Shown here: one piece after another, positions 26,945 to 36,135 of the stretch
How the letters are laid out: the number at the start of each line of letters is the position of its first letter
How positions within the stretch are numbered: position 1 is the stretch's first letter
Assembly: GCA_963761705.1 (NCBI GenBank)
Contig: CAVXHK010000001.1
Span: forward strand, 1,240,001-1,304,000
Length of the DNA stretch: 64,000 bases
Source of the DNA: CAVVKW01 sp963761705
Lineage (GTDB): Bacteria > Verrucomicrobiota > Verrucomicrobiia > Chthoniobacterales > JAATET01
Direction of reading: 5' to 3'
Program-made: the position numbers and the translations under genes
The notes under the pieces: model-generated
Databases searched by the model: none
What the model was told of the DNA's origin: nothing
Seen by the model: the letters and a program-made list of their open reading frames with translations, nothing else

Positions 26945-29074
26945 GTGAAGACACTTTCCGTCCGGAGTTATCGCGATCTCGTTCGAAGATCTTCGGGCCT
27001 TTTGATCATTCTTGGTCGCATTGGGTTGCTGGCGGTCGCCTATTTCGCGGCGGCTTGGGTGGGTCTGCAGCTTGCTCCGCCAGATCTGAAGATCAGCCTC
27101 GTCTGGTTACCAACGGGGATCGCGGTGGCGGCGTTTCACCGTTGGGGGTTGCGGTATTGGCCGGGTGTGACTTTGAGCGCGGGGGTGCTCATTGGATTCT
27201 CGTTTCCGGTAGCCTGGCCGCTGGCGGGGATGGTCGTCGCGGGGCAAACGCTGGGACCCGTCGTGGCGGCGTGGTTCCTCCGGACGACGGGATTCCACCG
27301 AGAATTCGACCGGTGGCGGGACATCGGGTTTTTGGCTGGGGCCGCGCTTTTTGGAATGACGATCTCCGCCACGGGAGGGGTGGTGACGTTGTGGTTCGCG
27401 GGATTGATCCCGACGGAGGAATTCGCCCGCGCTTGGCTGACGTGGTGGCTGGGCGACGTGATTGGAGTCCTGGTGGTCGCGCCGACCGTGTGTTCATTCT
27501 CGCGGCGGGGGTGGGATTTTCTCGCAAATCGGACCGGGGAGTTTTGCTGCTGGGGAGCGCTCATGGTGGCGCTCATGGGCTTGATTTTCCTGTGGCCCGC
27601 GACGGGTGGGTTGGAGACGCTCCCGGTGATTTTTGTCCCGCTGTTGTTCACGATTTGGAGCGCGTTGCGATTCGGAGCGGTGGCCACATCGTTGGCCGTC
27701 GCGGTGGTCGCGATCGTCACGGCCAGCGGATTGGCGGCGGGCCGGGGGCCGTTTTTGTTGCCGGGAGTGATGGATGGCGTGTTCCTGCTGTGGGCGTATC
27801 TGGGAACGCTGACCGTGTTGAGTCTCATGATCGCGGGCATCGAGATCAGCCGGCGAGAGGCCGAACGCGGTCTCCGGGCTTCGCAGGAGAATCTCGTGCG
27901 GGCCAACGCCGAACTCCGCGAAGCCAAGCTGCGCGCTGAGGCGGCGAGCGAAGCGAAAAGCGCTTTTCTCGCGAACATCAGTCACGAGATCCGGACGCCG
28001 ATGAACGGGGTTCTCGGGATGACGGACCTGCTACTCGCGTCGGACCTCGACCTGGCTCAACGGGAATACGGCGAGGTGATCCGGTCCAGTGGCGGGACCC
28101 TGCTTCGCTTGCTCAACGACCTCCTTGACCTCGCGAAAGCGGAGGCGGGGAAGATGGAGATCACGCCGGTCGACTTCGATCCACGCGAATTGGCGAACGA
28201 GTGCCTTCGGCTGGCGGAGACCGGGGCGGGGGAGGCGGTCGAGTTGGGTTTGGAAGTCGAAGTCGGAGTGCCGCGGCGGGTGTACGGCGACGGTGACCGT
28301 TTGCGGCAAGTGCTGGGGAATCTGCTCGGGAACGCGGTGAAATTTACCTCGGCGGGGACGGTGTCGTTGGGGATTGGGGCTTCCGGCCAGCCGGGGTGGT
28401 TGCGGTTCGAAGTGAAGGATACCGGGGAGGGAATCCCGGCTGCGCGGATGCGGGAATTATTTCAACCATTCATTCAGGTGGACAGCTCGACGACCCGGCG
28501 CTTCGGCGGCACCGGGCTTGGACTCGTCATCTCCCGGCGCGTCGTCGAGCTGATGGGCGGCTTTCTCGAAGCGTCCAGCGTGCCGGGGCGGGGATCAGTC
28601 TTCTATTTCTCAGTGCCGATGGGATCCGTCGATTCGGTCGCGGAGGCGGATGGGTCGTCAGAACCCCAGCGGCTCGGCGACTTCGATCAGCGCATTCTTG
28701 TCGTTGAAGACAATCCGGTGAACCAGCGCATTACCCGCCTGCAGCTCGAAAAGCTCGGGTGCTCAGTTGCGATCGCTACCAATGGCGTGGAGGCAATGGA
28801 GACCTTGGCGGCGGAGAGTTTCGACCTCGTGTTCATGGATTGTCAGATGCCGGAAATGGATGGTTACGAAGCGACGCGGGCGATCCGGTGTGGAGTCCGG
28901 CCACGGGTCCGCTCCGACGTCCCGATCGTCGCGCTCACGGCCAACGCGATGGCCACCGATCTGGAACGATGCCAGGACGCGGGGATGAATGACTGCCTCA
29001 CCAAGCCCGTGCGGATCGATGGACTGGCGAGTATGATCCGTCGTTATGGGGTCGTGGAAAGCACGGGTGCGTGA
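26945..29074 (+). CDS. MASE1 hybrid sensor histidine kinase/response regulator
   Basis: This membrane sensor kinase has 709 aa. Residues about 15-300 form a MASE1 domain with about eight transmembrane helices (for example WVGLQLAPPDLKISLVWLPT). A coiled linker leads to HisKA with the phospho-acceptor histidine in ISHEIRTPMNGVLGM (about 350), a HATPase with NLLGNAVKFT, DTGEGIP and FGGTGLGLVISRR, and a C-terminal receiver domain with the acceptor Asp in VFMDCQMPEMDGYEA. Translation most likely starts at GTG 26945; longer frames run back into hmuV. A TTGGAA/TAAACT pair with an 18-base spacer upstream is a weak promoter candidate. The stimulus and partner are unknown, and no separate regulator is adjacent. 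Confidence 0.9.
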   Translation: MKTLSVRSYRDLVRRSSGLLIILGRIGLLAVAYFAAAWVGLQLAPPDLKISLVWLPTGIAVAAFHRWGLRYWPGVTLSAGVLIGFSFPVAWPLAGMVVAGQTLGPVVAAWFLRTTGFHREFDRWRDIGFLAGAALFGMTISATGGVVTLWFAGLIPTEEFARAWLTWWLGDVIGVLVVAPTVCSFSRRGWDFLANRTGEFCCWGALMVALMGLIFLWPATGGLETLPVIFVPLLFTIWSALRFGAVATSLAVAVVAIVTASGLAAGRGPFLLPGVMDGVFLLWAYLGTLTVLSLMIAGIEISRREAERGLRASQENLVRANAELREAKLRAEAASEAKSAFLANISHEIRTPMNGVLGMTDLLLASDLDLAQREYGEVIRSSGGTLLRLLNDLLDLAKAEAGKMEITPVDFDPRELANECLRLAETGAGEAVELGLEVEVGVPRRVYGDGDRLRQVLGNLLGNAVKFTSAGTVSLGIGASGQPGWLRFEVKDTGEGIPAARMRELFQPFIQVDSSTTRRFGGTGLGLVISRRVVELMGGFLEASSVPGRGSVFYFSVPMGSVDSVAEADGSSEPQRLGDFDQRILVVEDNPVNQRITRLQLEKLGCSVAIATNGVEAMETLAAESFDLVFMDCQMPEMDGYEATRAIRCGVRPRVRSDVPIVALTANAMATDLERCQDAGMNDCLTKPVRIDGLASMIRRYGVVESTGA

Positions 29075-29378
29075 AGCTTTCCCGCCCAGAACGTTGCCGG
29101 GTTGGTCGGGGATTTTTTTCGGCTTGGCGATTTCTCGGGCTGGAAGCCGGTGGTCCCCGGAAAACCAAGAATGCGTTGGTTGCGTGTGATTGTGAAAGCT
29201 GTCACGAGTGGCGGATCCGAAGTGTTTGCGACGCGTTCCGCAGGAGAAGTGGGCAGGCAGGGACGGCCCAGCCTTACCGGCTGGGTAGGGCGCTGAGTCC
29301 CCTCCGCGCCGTCTAACACCCTGGAAGAGCGTGCTCCCCGGGCGTCCGCGGCTTGTCCGAGTCCGGGTGAGCGCGGAT
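29075..29378. repeat. Intergenic region with hairpin-bearing repeat-like segment
   Basis: No gene is seen in these 304 bases. The segment about 29251-29360 looks like a dispersed non-coding element: a perfect 7-bp hairpin (CCCAGCC, five-base loop, GGCTGGG at 29267-29285) is followed by CTGAGTCCCCTCCGC and TGGAAGAGCGTGCTCCCCG, phrases I associate with intergenic repeats in this phylum, from memory only. No second copy lies in this window. Confidence 0.4.
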
Positions 29379-29995
29379 TTATCGACGTAGGATTCGCACT
29401 CGGGCGGCGCCGGACCGGTTTCCGGCCCCATCGAGAGCGCGGAATTTCACCACGACGCGACCCCGATCCTTCGTGACTTTGAGGACGGCCTTCCAACGGC
29501 CATTGCCGCGAACCTTCACATTTTTGACCTCCGCACCACGGCGCGACTTCACCAGGATGTCGGCGATCCCCGACGAGTCACTCGCCGTCCCGCGAAACAC
29601 GACCCGTTTGCGCAACGTTTCGATCGTCTTTCGGCCACGGACCCTCAGTTCCGGTCGCGTGAAATCCGCCACGGACCCAAGCGGAGGCGTCGGCGGAATC
29701 GGGCGCGAGAATCGCAACACGGGGTTGTTCCCCGCATCTCCGACCCCGAGGCCGTCGAATGCATGCAGACTCGATTGGTCCCGGTGTCCGCAACCCAGAG
29801 AGTTCCGGCGGAATCCACGAAAATTCCCGACGGTCCGGATAACGTGTTTGTAGAGACGCTCCGACCCTGGTTCGTCTTTTCGCTCGCGAAACTCACCCGG
29901 CCAATCACGATTTCCGATGTCGCTCCGGTGGTCAAACTGTCCAACGACCCGAACTGCAAAATCCGATTCAACGCCGGATCCGAAACAAAACTCAA
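29379..29995 (-). pseudogene. Truncated, frameshifted NHL-repeat protein with C-terminal beta domain
   Basis: This is the 3' remnant of an exported beta-propeller protein. From about 29995 the frame reads FVSDPALNRILQFGSLDSL and GPSGIFVDSAGTLWVADTGT, two NHL-type blades, then a frameshift near 29770 (both GTNRV and LHAFDGLGVGDAGNNPVL are legible in different frames). After that comes a C-terminal domain with VRGRKTIETLRKRVVFRG and GNRSGAARVRILRR. The N-terminus and signal peptide are gone. The C-terminal domain is the same as at 19457-19740 and 35870-36135. Confidence 0.72.
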
Positions 29996-30204
29996 AACTC
30001 AAAAACCGGTGACGGGAAAGGTCTGCGTGTCCGGCTCGGGCGGCGGCGGGGGAACCGGGCCAGGTGAGGAGCCGTGGCGTCGGTGCGCTTGCGGGCAAAT
30101 GCGTGGGGTGGGACCCGCGGTTCGACACTCGGGACGGGTGTGATCCTTTGAATGCCGTCGCGGAAGGTTGCGGGAGGGCGACTTGGTTCGTAGTGTTTGC
30201 GGTG

Positions 30205-31269
30205 ATGCGGTGGGTGTTCATGATTGGGTTTCTGGCGGTGGGAGGGATCAGCGCAGGGGCGGCGGACGACGCGGCTCGGGTGACCGTGGCGGAGGCCGCG
30301 TTGGGTGAGGTCGTGGAGGTTGTCTCGCTGACGGGGACGGTGACGGCGGAGCGGCGGGCGGCGCTTTCGGCGCGGACGACGGGCTTGGTGTCTTCGGTAA
30401 CGGTGGACGAAGGGAGTCGGGTCGAGGAGGGGGAGGTAATTCTGGAGTTGGATTCCACCCTGGCCAATCTGGCGCTGGAGGGAGCGACGGAGGCGGTGCG
30501 GGAGGCGATGGCGCAACTCGCGGAGACGAAGCGGCTGTCGAACGAAGGCGCGACGCTCGCGAAGTCGGGTGGACTTCCGACGACCGAGGCGGCAGCGCGG
30601 GCGGCGGCGTTGCGGGTGCAGACGGCGACGATGCGGCAGATGGTCGTGGACCGGCGGGAGCAGGCGGAGGTCGTGGCGCGGCACCGGCTGGTCGCGCCGT
30701 TCGCGGGGGTGATCAGCGAGAAGATGGCGGAGGTCGGCGAATGGGTGGAAACGGGGGTGCCGGTGTTGGAATTGGTTGAAGTGGACGCGGTGCGGTTCGA
30801 CGTGCGGGCGCCGCAGGAATTTTTTGCGCCGATGGAGGCGGGCGGTGAGGCGACGGTGCGATTGGACTCGGGGGCGGGGAAGTCATTTCCTGCGAAGATC
30901 GCGGTGCGGGTGCCGGTGAAGGATGCCGTCACGCGGACTTTTCTGGTGCGGCTGGACGTGGAGGCGGACGCGAACGTGATGGCTCCGGGTGTGTCGGGGA
31001 CGGCGGAATTTCGGCTGCCGAGCGGACGGAAATCCGTGACGATTCCGCGTGACGCGATCGTCCGGCAGCCCGATGGGTCGGTGGGCGTGTGGGTCGTGTC
31101 GGATGGGGTCGCGGTCTCGCGGGCGGTCGAGATCGGCTCGCGGATGGCGGAGAGGGTGGAAGTGCTTTCGGGTTTGGAGGCGGGGGAGCGGGTGGTGGTG
31201 CGGGGGAACGAGTCGCTGGAGCCGGGGCAGGCGGTCGAGGTGATCGACGGTCAGGAGAAGGAGAAATGA
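30205..31269 (+). CDS. RND efflux periplasmic adaptor (HlyD/AcrA family)
   Basis: This membrane fusion protein has 354 aa and links an RND pump to the outer membrane. It has a signal peptide (MRWVFMIGFLAVGGISAGA), a lipoyl half (ARTTGLVSSVTVDEGSRVEE), an alpha-hairpin (about 95-160), the returning lipoyl half (HRLVAPFAGVISEKMAEVGE), a beta-barrel and a membrane-proximal end (LSGLEAGERVVVRGNE). The ATG at 30205 gives a proper signal peptide; upstream codons in frame do not look coding. It is followed by its RND partner after 91 bases that hold an inverted repeat. No outer membrane TolC-like gene is adjacent. Confidence 0.88.
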   Translation: MRWVFMIGFLAVGGISAGAADDAARVTVAEAALGEVVEVVSLTGTVTAERRAALSARTTGLVSSVTVDEGSRVEEGEVILELDSTLANLALEGATEAVREAMAQLAETKRLSNEGATLAKSGGLPTTEAAARAAALRVQTATMRQMVVDRREQAEVVARHRLVAPFAGVISEKMAEVGEWVETGVPVLELVEVDAVRFDVRAPQEFFAPMEAGGEATVRLDSGAGKSFPAKIAVRVPVKDAVTRTFLVRLDVEADANVMAPGVSGTAEFRLPSGRKSVTIPRDAIVRQPDGSVGVWVVSDGVAVSRAVEIGSRMAERVEVLSGLEAGERVVVRGNESLEPGQAVEVIDGQEKEK

Positions 31270-31279
31270 GTCTCCTGCG

Positions 31280-31341
31280 GAGGCGCAGAGGCGCAGAAAC
31301 TTTCAGGCCCTTGAACATCCACCTCTGCGTCTCCGCGCCTC
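31280..31341. repeat. Imperfect inverted repeat between adaptor and RND pump genes
   Basis: Two 18-base arms, GAGGCGCAGAGGCGCAGA (31280-31297) and TCTGCGTCTCCGCGCCTC (31324-31341), are complementary at 16 of 18 positions around a 26-base loop. There is no T run, so it is not a standard terminator. It may be a REP-like dispersed repeat or a processing site that sets relative expression of the two pump genes. Confidence 0.65.
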
Positions 31342-31360
31342 GGCGTGAGAAAGCATTCGC

Positions 31361-34300
31361 ATGATCGATTTTCTCGTCAGGCGCGGAACGTTGCTCACGG
31401 TTGGGGTCTTCATTGTCCTGCTTTTCGGGGTTCTCGCGGCGTTTCGGGTGCCGGTGCAGATGATCCCGGACCTGGACGTGCGGACGATCACGATCCAGAC
31501 GCAGTGGCCGGGAACGACGCCGCAGGACGTCGAGAAAGAGATCGTGATCGAGCAGGAGGAATACCTCCGCAACCTGCCGGGGCTGCAACGCATGATCTCG
31601 GACGCCACGACGGGCGAGGCCGTCGTGGAGCTGGAGTTTCCGTTTGGAACGGACATCAACGAGGCGCTGATCCGGGTCAATAATGCGCTGAGTCAAGTGC
31701 CGGATTATCCCGAGAACGTGGATGAGCCGGTGTTGTTCACTAATTCGTTTTCGGAGAACGCGTTTCTGTATTTTTCGGTGACGCCGCTGCCGGGAAACCC
31801 GCGGGAGCTGGACATGAACATGATGCGGGACTTCGTTGATGACGAGGTGCGGACGCGGCTGGAACGCGTTCCCGGCGTGTCGCAGGTCGAACTGCGGGGC
31901 GGGGCGGAGCGGCAGATCCAGATCCTGGTCGATCCGGCAAAACTAGCGCAACGCGGGGTGACACTCACGGGGCTGCGGGACACGATCCGCTCGCGCAATC
32001 AGGACATCTCCGGCGGCGACGTAGACAGTGGAAAGCGCCGGTATCTGCTGCGGACGGTGGGGCGGTTTCAATCCGTCACGGAGTTCGAGGATCTCATCCT
32101 TCGGCGGGACGGCGACGCGGTGACGCGGCTGCGGGACGTGGCGACGGTGGAGTTGGGGCATTTCGAGATTCGCTCGAAGTCGTCCTCGGGCGGCGAGCCA
32201 TCGATGACTCTGGCGGTCCGGCGGGAGACGGGGTCGAACGTGATCGCGATCCGCGAGGCGGTGCTCCCCGTCGTCGAGCGGTTGCGGACGGAGGTGCTGG
32301 AACCGGCGGGACTAGGGATTCGGCTGGTTTCTGACGACGTCCGTTACGTGGAGGCGTCGGTCGCCAACGTCTGGCAGAACCTGGCGATCGGCGCGGTGCT
32401 GGCGACGGCGGTGATGTTCGTCTTCCTGCGGTCGCTGCCGGCGACGCTGGTGGGGATGTGCGGGATCCCGGTGTGCACGGTGGCGGCGTTCATAGGGCTG
32501 CTGGCGGCGGGGCGCACGATCAACGTGATCTCGCTGGCGGGCGTGGCGTTTGCCATTGGGATGACGCTGGATAACACGATCGTCGTTCTGGAGAACATCG
32601 AGCGCGAACGGCTGAAGGGGAAACGGGGCTTCGAGGCGGCGCTGGCGGGGGTGCGGGCGGTGTGGCCGGCGGTGCTGGCGTCGACGCTGACGACGGTGTT
32701 CGTCTTCGCGCCGGTGTTGTTCGTGCAGCAGGAGGCCGGGCAGCTCTACTCGGACATCGCGATCGCGATCTCGGCGGCGATTCTCATGTCGCTGCTGACG
32801 GCGACCACGGTGGTGCCGGCGGCTTGCGCGCGATTGCCCTTCCGCGAACCCAAGGAGGGCGCGGAGGCGTGGGCACCGTTCAAGCGGCCGATCCTGGGGT
32901 TCGTCGGGTGGATGGTGGGGTCGGCTTGGCGGCGGGTGGTGTGTCTGGTGGTGACGGTGACCGCGACGCTGGCGGCCATCGTTTTTCTCACGCCGCCGGC
33001 GGAGTATCTGCCGGAGGGTGAGGAAGCGAAGACGTTCGCGGTGCTGATCGCGCCACCGGGCTACAGCCTGGCGGAGATGAGCGGGATCGCGGCGGAGATC
33101 GAGACGGAATTTGCGCCGTACCTGGAGGACGAGCCCGGGGAATTTGCGCGGGGCGAGACGGAGGTGCCGGCGCTGCTGATGCTGATCGTGAGCGCGGGGC
33201 CGCAGTCGTTGCGGGTGATCTCGGAGACGAAGGACCCGGGGCAGATCGAGGCGTTGATGGAGATCCTCACGGAGCGATTTCGGCGTTACCCCGGGATGCG
33301 GGCGTTCGCGTCGCGCGGGTCGATCATTTCCAGCAACGACGGGGGGACGCGGAGCGTGAACCTGGACGTGAGCGGGCCGGAGCTGGCCCCGATTTACGAG
33401 ACGTCGTTGGCGGCGTTTCGGCGGGCGGGTGAGGTGCTGGAGGGGGCGCAGATCAATTCCGAGCCGTCGTCGTTGGTGCTGGGTCAGCCGCTGGTCGAGG
33501 TCCGACCGCGCTGGGACCGGGCGGCGGATTTGGGGTTCTCGGCGGAGGAGATCGGCTACGCGGTGGCGGCGCTGAGTGACGGGGCCTACGTCGACGAGTT
33601 TTTCCTGGCGGACGACAAGGTCGACATTTTCCTCTACAGCACTGAGGGGACGGAACAGGAGCTGTCGCGGCTGGCGGACCTACCGGTGGCGACGCCGGCG
33701 GGTGCGGTCGTGCCGGTGCGTTCGGTGGCGGACTTAGTCGAGACGGTTGACACGGACGCGATCCGGCGGGTGAACGGGCGGCGGACGGTCACGCTCAACG
33801 TGATCCCGCCTCGGTCGGTGGCGCTGGAGACGGCGGTGGGGATCGTCCAGCGCGACGTGGTCGACGCGATGCGGGCGGACGGCGAGGTGCCAGAGGGGGT
33901 GAGCGTGGACATCTCGGGGGCGAGCGATCAGTTGAACGCGACGCGCGAGGCGCTGGGTGGGAACTTTCTGGTGTCGGTGGTGTTGAGCTACCTGTTGCTC
34001 GTGGTGATCTACCGGCACTGGGGTTATCCGTGGATCATCATGGCGACGGTGCCGCTCGGAATCGCGGGGGGAATTTTTGGACTGTGGGCGATGAACGCGG
34101 TGGGGATCCGGCAGCCGTTCGACATGATCACGATGCTCGGATTTTTGATCCTGCTCGGGACGGTGGTGAACAATCCGATTCTCATCGTCGACCTGGCGCT
34201 GGAGAACTATCGCGACGGGGGAATGAGCGCGCCGGACGCGGTCCGGGATGCCGTTGAGTCCCGGCTGCGGCCGATCCTGATGACGACGATCACGACGATC

Positions 34301-34537
34301 TGTGGGTTGTCGCCGCTGGTGTTCATCCCGGGAGCGGGGACGGAGCTGTACCGCGGGGTCGGTGCGATCGTGCTGTTCGGCTTACTGTTTTCCACGGTCG
34401 TGGCGCTGACGTTTCTGCCCGCGCTGCTAACGCTCGTGCTGGAGTGGCTGACGAAACGGAAGCGGGGCCGGGATGGGCAGGCGGCCGGGTCGCCGGCGGA
34501 GCCGACGTTGGGGCCGGAGGGTGTGGCGGTCAGTTAG
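31361..34537 (+). CDS. RND efflux transporter, inner membrane permease (AcrB/MdtB-like)
   Basis: This proton-driven multidrug or solute exporter has 1058 aa, the standard RND size. TM1 lies at residues 12-32, followed by a porter domain (TIQTQWPGTTPQDVEKEIVI), TM2-6 with the intramembrane charge motif in GVAFAIGMTLDNTIVVLENI (about 395-410), a second porter domain, and TM8-12 with LLGTVVNNPILIVDLALEN. It pairs with the adaptor just upstream. Within TM4 the usual DD pair is represented by the LDN motif, so it may be closer to the less studied HAE/NFE-type pumps than to AcrB proper. Substrate unknown. Confidence 0.92.
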   Translation: MIDFLVRRGTLLTVGVFIVLLFGVLAAFRVPVQMIPDLDVRTITIQTQWPGTTPQDVEKEIVIEQEEYLRNLPGLQRMISDATTGEAVVELEFPFGTDINEALIRVNNALSQVPDYPENVDEPVLFTNSFSENAFLYFSVTPLPGNPRELDMNMMRDFVDDEVRTRLERVPGVSQVELRGGAERQIQILVDPAKLAQRGVTLTGLRDTIRSRNQDISGGDVDSGKRRYLLRTVGRFQSVTEFEDLILRRDGDAVTRLRDVATVELGHFEIRSKSSSGGEPSMTLAVRRETGSNVIAIREAVLPVVERLRTEVLEPAGLGIRLVSDDVRYVEASVANVWQNLAIGAVLATAVMFVFLRSLPATLVGMCGIPVCTVAAFIGLLAAGRTINVISLAGVAFAIGMTLDNTIVVLENIERERLKGKRGFEAALAGVRAVWPAVLASTLTTVFVFAPVLFVQQEAGQLYSDIAIAISAAILMSLLTATTVVPAACARLPFREPKEGAEAWAPFKRPILGFVGWMVGSAWRRVVCLVVTVTATLAAIVFLTPPAEYLPEGEEAKTFAVLIAPPGYSLAEMSGIAAEIETEFAPYLEDEPGEFARGETEVPALLMLIVSAGPQSLRVISETKDPGQIEALMEILTERFRRYPGMRAFASRGSIISSNDGGTRSVNLDVSGPELAPIYETSLAAFRRAGEVLEGAQINSEPSSLVLGQPLVEVRPRWDRAADLGFSAEEIGYAVAALSDGAYVDEFFLADDKVDIFLYSTEGTEQELSRLADLPVATPAGAVVPVRSVADLVETVDTDAIRRVNGRRTVTLNVIPPRSVALETAVGIVQRDVVDAMRADGEVPEGVSVDISGASDQLNATREALGGNFLVSVVLSYLLLVVIYRHWGYPWIIMATVPLGIAGGIFGLWAMNAVGIRQPFDMITMLGFLILLGTVVNNPILIVDLALENYRDGGMSAPDAVRDAVESRLRPILMTTITTICGLSPLVFIPGAGTELYRGVGAIVLFGLLFSTVVALTFLPALLTLVLEWLTKRKRGRDGQAAGSPAEPTLGPEGVAVS

Positions 34538-34807
34538 CGAAGCGGGCGGCGACGGGACCGGGAGCGGCGGGTTCGGGTCGGCGCGGGGGTTGGGATTGAT
34601 CGACCGGTCGGAGGTATTAGACGAGGAGATCGGCGAGGGTGGCCGCGGTGACCCGGACGGGCGGGTTGATCAACCGGGTGATGAGCAGACTCACGGGCGC
34701 GGTGTCGCGGGAAAGCGGGGCGGCGGCAATGCTGCCGTTTGGGGGTTGGGTCGGTCGCACGGGGATTTGGAATTGCGGGGACGGGCGGGTTGCGCGACGA
34801 GGGTGGG

Positions 34808-35722
34808 ATGCGGAGCGGTTGGAGTCGGCGAGGATGGTTGCGGGGAGCGGTTGGAGGCGGACTGGTGGCCGCGGTGGGGCGGAGTGGCTGGGCCGCGCCG
34901 GTGGCGACGGAGCGGGTGCGGGTGTTGTTTTTCACGGACGTTCACGCGGGCTTGGATGAAGCGGTGGCGGAGCCGCTGGGTGTGGCGGCGCGGGCGATGC
35001 GGGAGGTGGCCGCCGAAGTCGTGATCTGCGGCGGGGACGCGATCCACGGTGGACACGTGTCGACGGTGGCGGAGTGCGGGCCGAGGTTTGCGCAATACCG
35101 GGAGTTTCTCGCTGAGCTGGGTCGTCCGGTCGAGCACGTGATCGGAAACCATGATCTGGCCGGGGCGGCCCCGAAGGACGGCGGCGAGGCGGCGGGCGAT
35201 CCGCGGGCGATGGTGCGGCGGGAGCTGGGGATTGCGGAGGATTACCGGACCTTCGACGTGGGGAACTACCGGTTCGTGGTGCTGGATTCCGTCGAGTTGA
35301 CCGGGGGTGAGCGGGTGTATCGGGGATGGATTGGGGCGGAGCAGATGGAATGGTTGCGGAAGGTGGTGGCGGAGTCGCCGCGGGATCGGGTTTTTGTGCT
35401 GGTGACGCACGTTCCATTTCGGACCACGTTCCTTCAGCGGAAGGACGGGCCGGGGGCGGGGCTGCCGGAGAATCTGGTCGTGGGGAATGCGAACGAAGTG
35501 CTGGCTATTTTCGAGGGAAGGAACCTGCCGCTGGTGCTGCAGGGGCACCTGCATTCGAACGAGGTGATTGATTGGGCGGGCCGGAAGTTTGTGATGGGGG
35601 GCGCGATCTGCGGCGGGTGGTGGAAGGGGCCGAATCTGGAGACCGGATTTGGATTCGGCGTGCTGACGCTGGGTGGGGGGCGGGTCGAGTGGGAGTATCG
35701 GGCTTACGGCTGGGCAGGGTGA
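34808..35722 (+). CDS. Tat-exported metallophosphoesterase
   Basis: This calcineurin-like phosphoesterase has 304 aa. It starts MRSGWSRRGWLRGAVGGGLV, a twin-arginine signal (SRRGWL) ending near AAP, so it is probably exported folded. The dimetal site motifs follow in order: FFTDVHAG, CGGDAIHGG, GNHDLAG (about 117), LVTHVPF and LQGHLHSNEV. The ATG at 34808 has GAGGGTGGG directly upstream; the longer frame is non-coding in character. It resembles Icc/3',5'-cAMP phosphodiesterase-like proteins, but substrate cannot be stated. The 270 bases before it show no gene. It is followed by a decayed exported-protein gene. Confidence 0.85.
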   Translation: MRSGWSRRGWLRGAVGGGLVAAVGRSGWAAPVATERVRVLFFTDVHAGLDEAVAEPLGVAARAMREVAAEVVICGGDAIHGGHVSTVAECGPRFAQYREFLAELGRPVEHVIGNHDLAGAAPKDGGEAAGDPRAMVRRELGIAEDYRTFDVGNYRFVVLDSVELTGGERVYRGWIGAEQMEWLRKVVAESPRDRVFVLVTHVPFRTTFLQRKDGPGAGLPENLVVGNANEVLAIFEGRNLPLVLQGHLHSNEVIDWAGRKFVMGGAICGGWWKGPNLETGFGFGVLTLGGGRVEWEYRAYGWAG

Positions 35723-35792
35723 GGGGTTCTGGCGGGAGGGGGTGGCCGGTGAGGAATTTGATGAAAGGCGGCTCCAGAGCGATGCATCGAGG

Positions 35793-36135
35793 ATGTCGGG
35801 TGGAAAATTGTTAGCCGGAATGTGTCTGGCGATGGTGGGTGGAGTCGGGGCGGTGGCCGGCTCCGGTGCTTTCCGTCCGGGGACGGAAGACGGTGAAGAC
35901 GCTGCGCAAGCGGGTGGTGATCCGGGGGACGGCGAGTGACGCGTCGGGAATCGCGGATTTGATCGTGAAGGCGCGGGGAGCGAAGGTCGCGAGTTCGAAG
36001 GTGCGGGAGAATGGTCGATATGAAGCCGTGCCACGGGTCACGAAGGACCCGGGTCGGGTGGTCGTCAAACTCAGGGCCGTGGACGGGGCGGGACTCCGGT
36101 CAGGGAGCGAGCGGTTGCGGATCTTGCGGCGCTGA
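35793..36135 (+). pseudogene. Remnant: signal peptide joined out of frame to the shared C-terminal beta domain
   Basis: From ATG 35793 one frame reads a signal peptide (MSGGKLLAGMCLAMVGGVGA, then VAGSGA) and soon degenerates. From about 35865 the neighbouring frame reads LSVRGRKTVKTLRKRVVIRG, TASDASGIADLIVKARGA and ends GLRSGSERLRILRR. Between signal peptide and domain nothing of a propeller remains, so an internal deletion plus a frameshift has removed the body of a protein like those at 19457-20856 and 29379-29995. The last 36 bases overlap the convergent phosphatase gene. Confidence 0.68.

Noticed and set aside
34538..34807. Possible short gene between the RND pump and the phosphoesterase
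   Set aside because: Frames on both strands lack family resemblance and conserved-looking composition; treated as intergenic.
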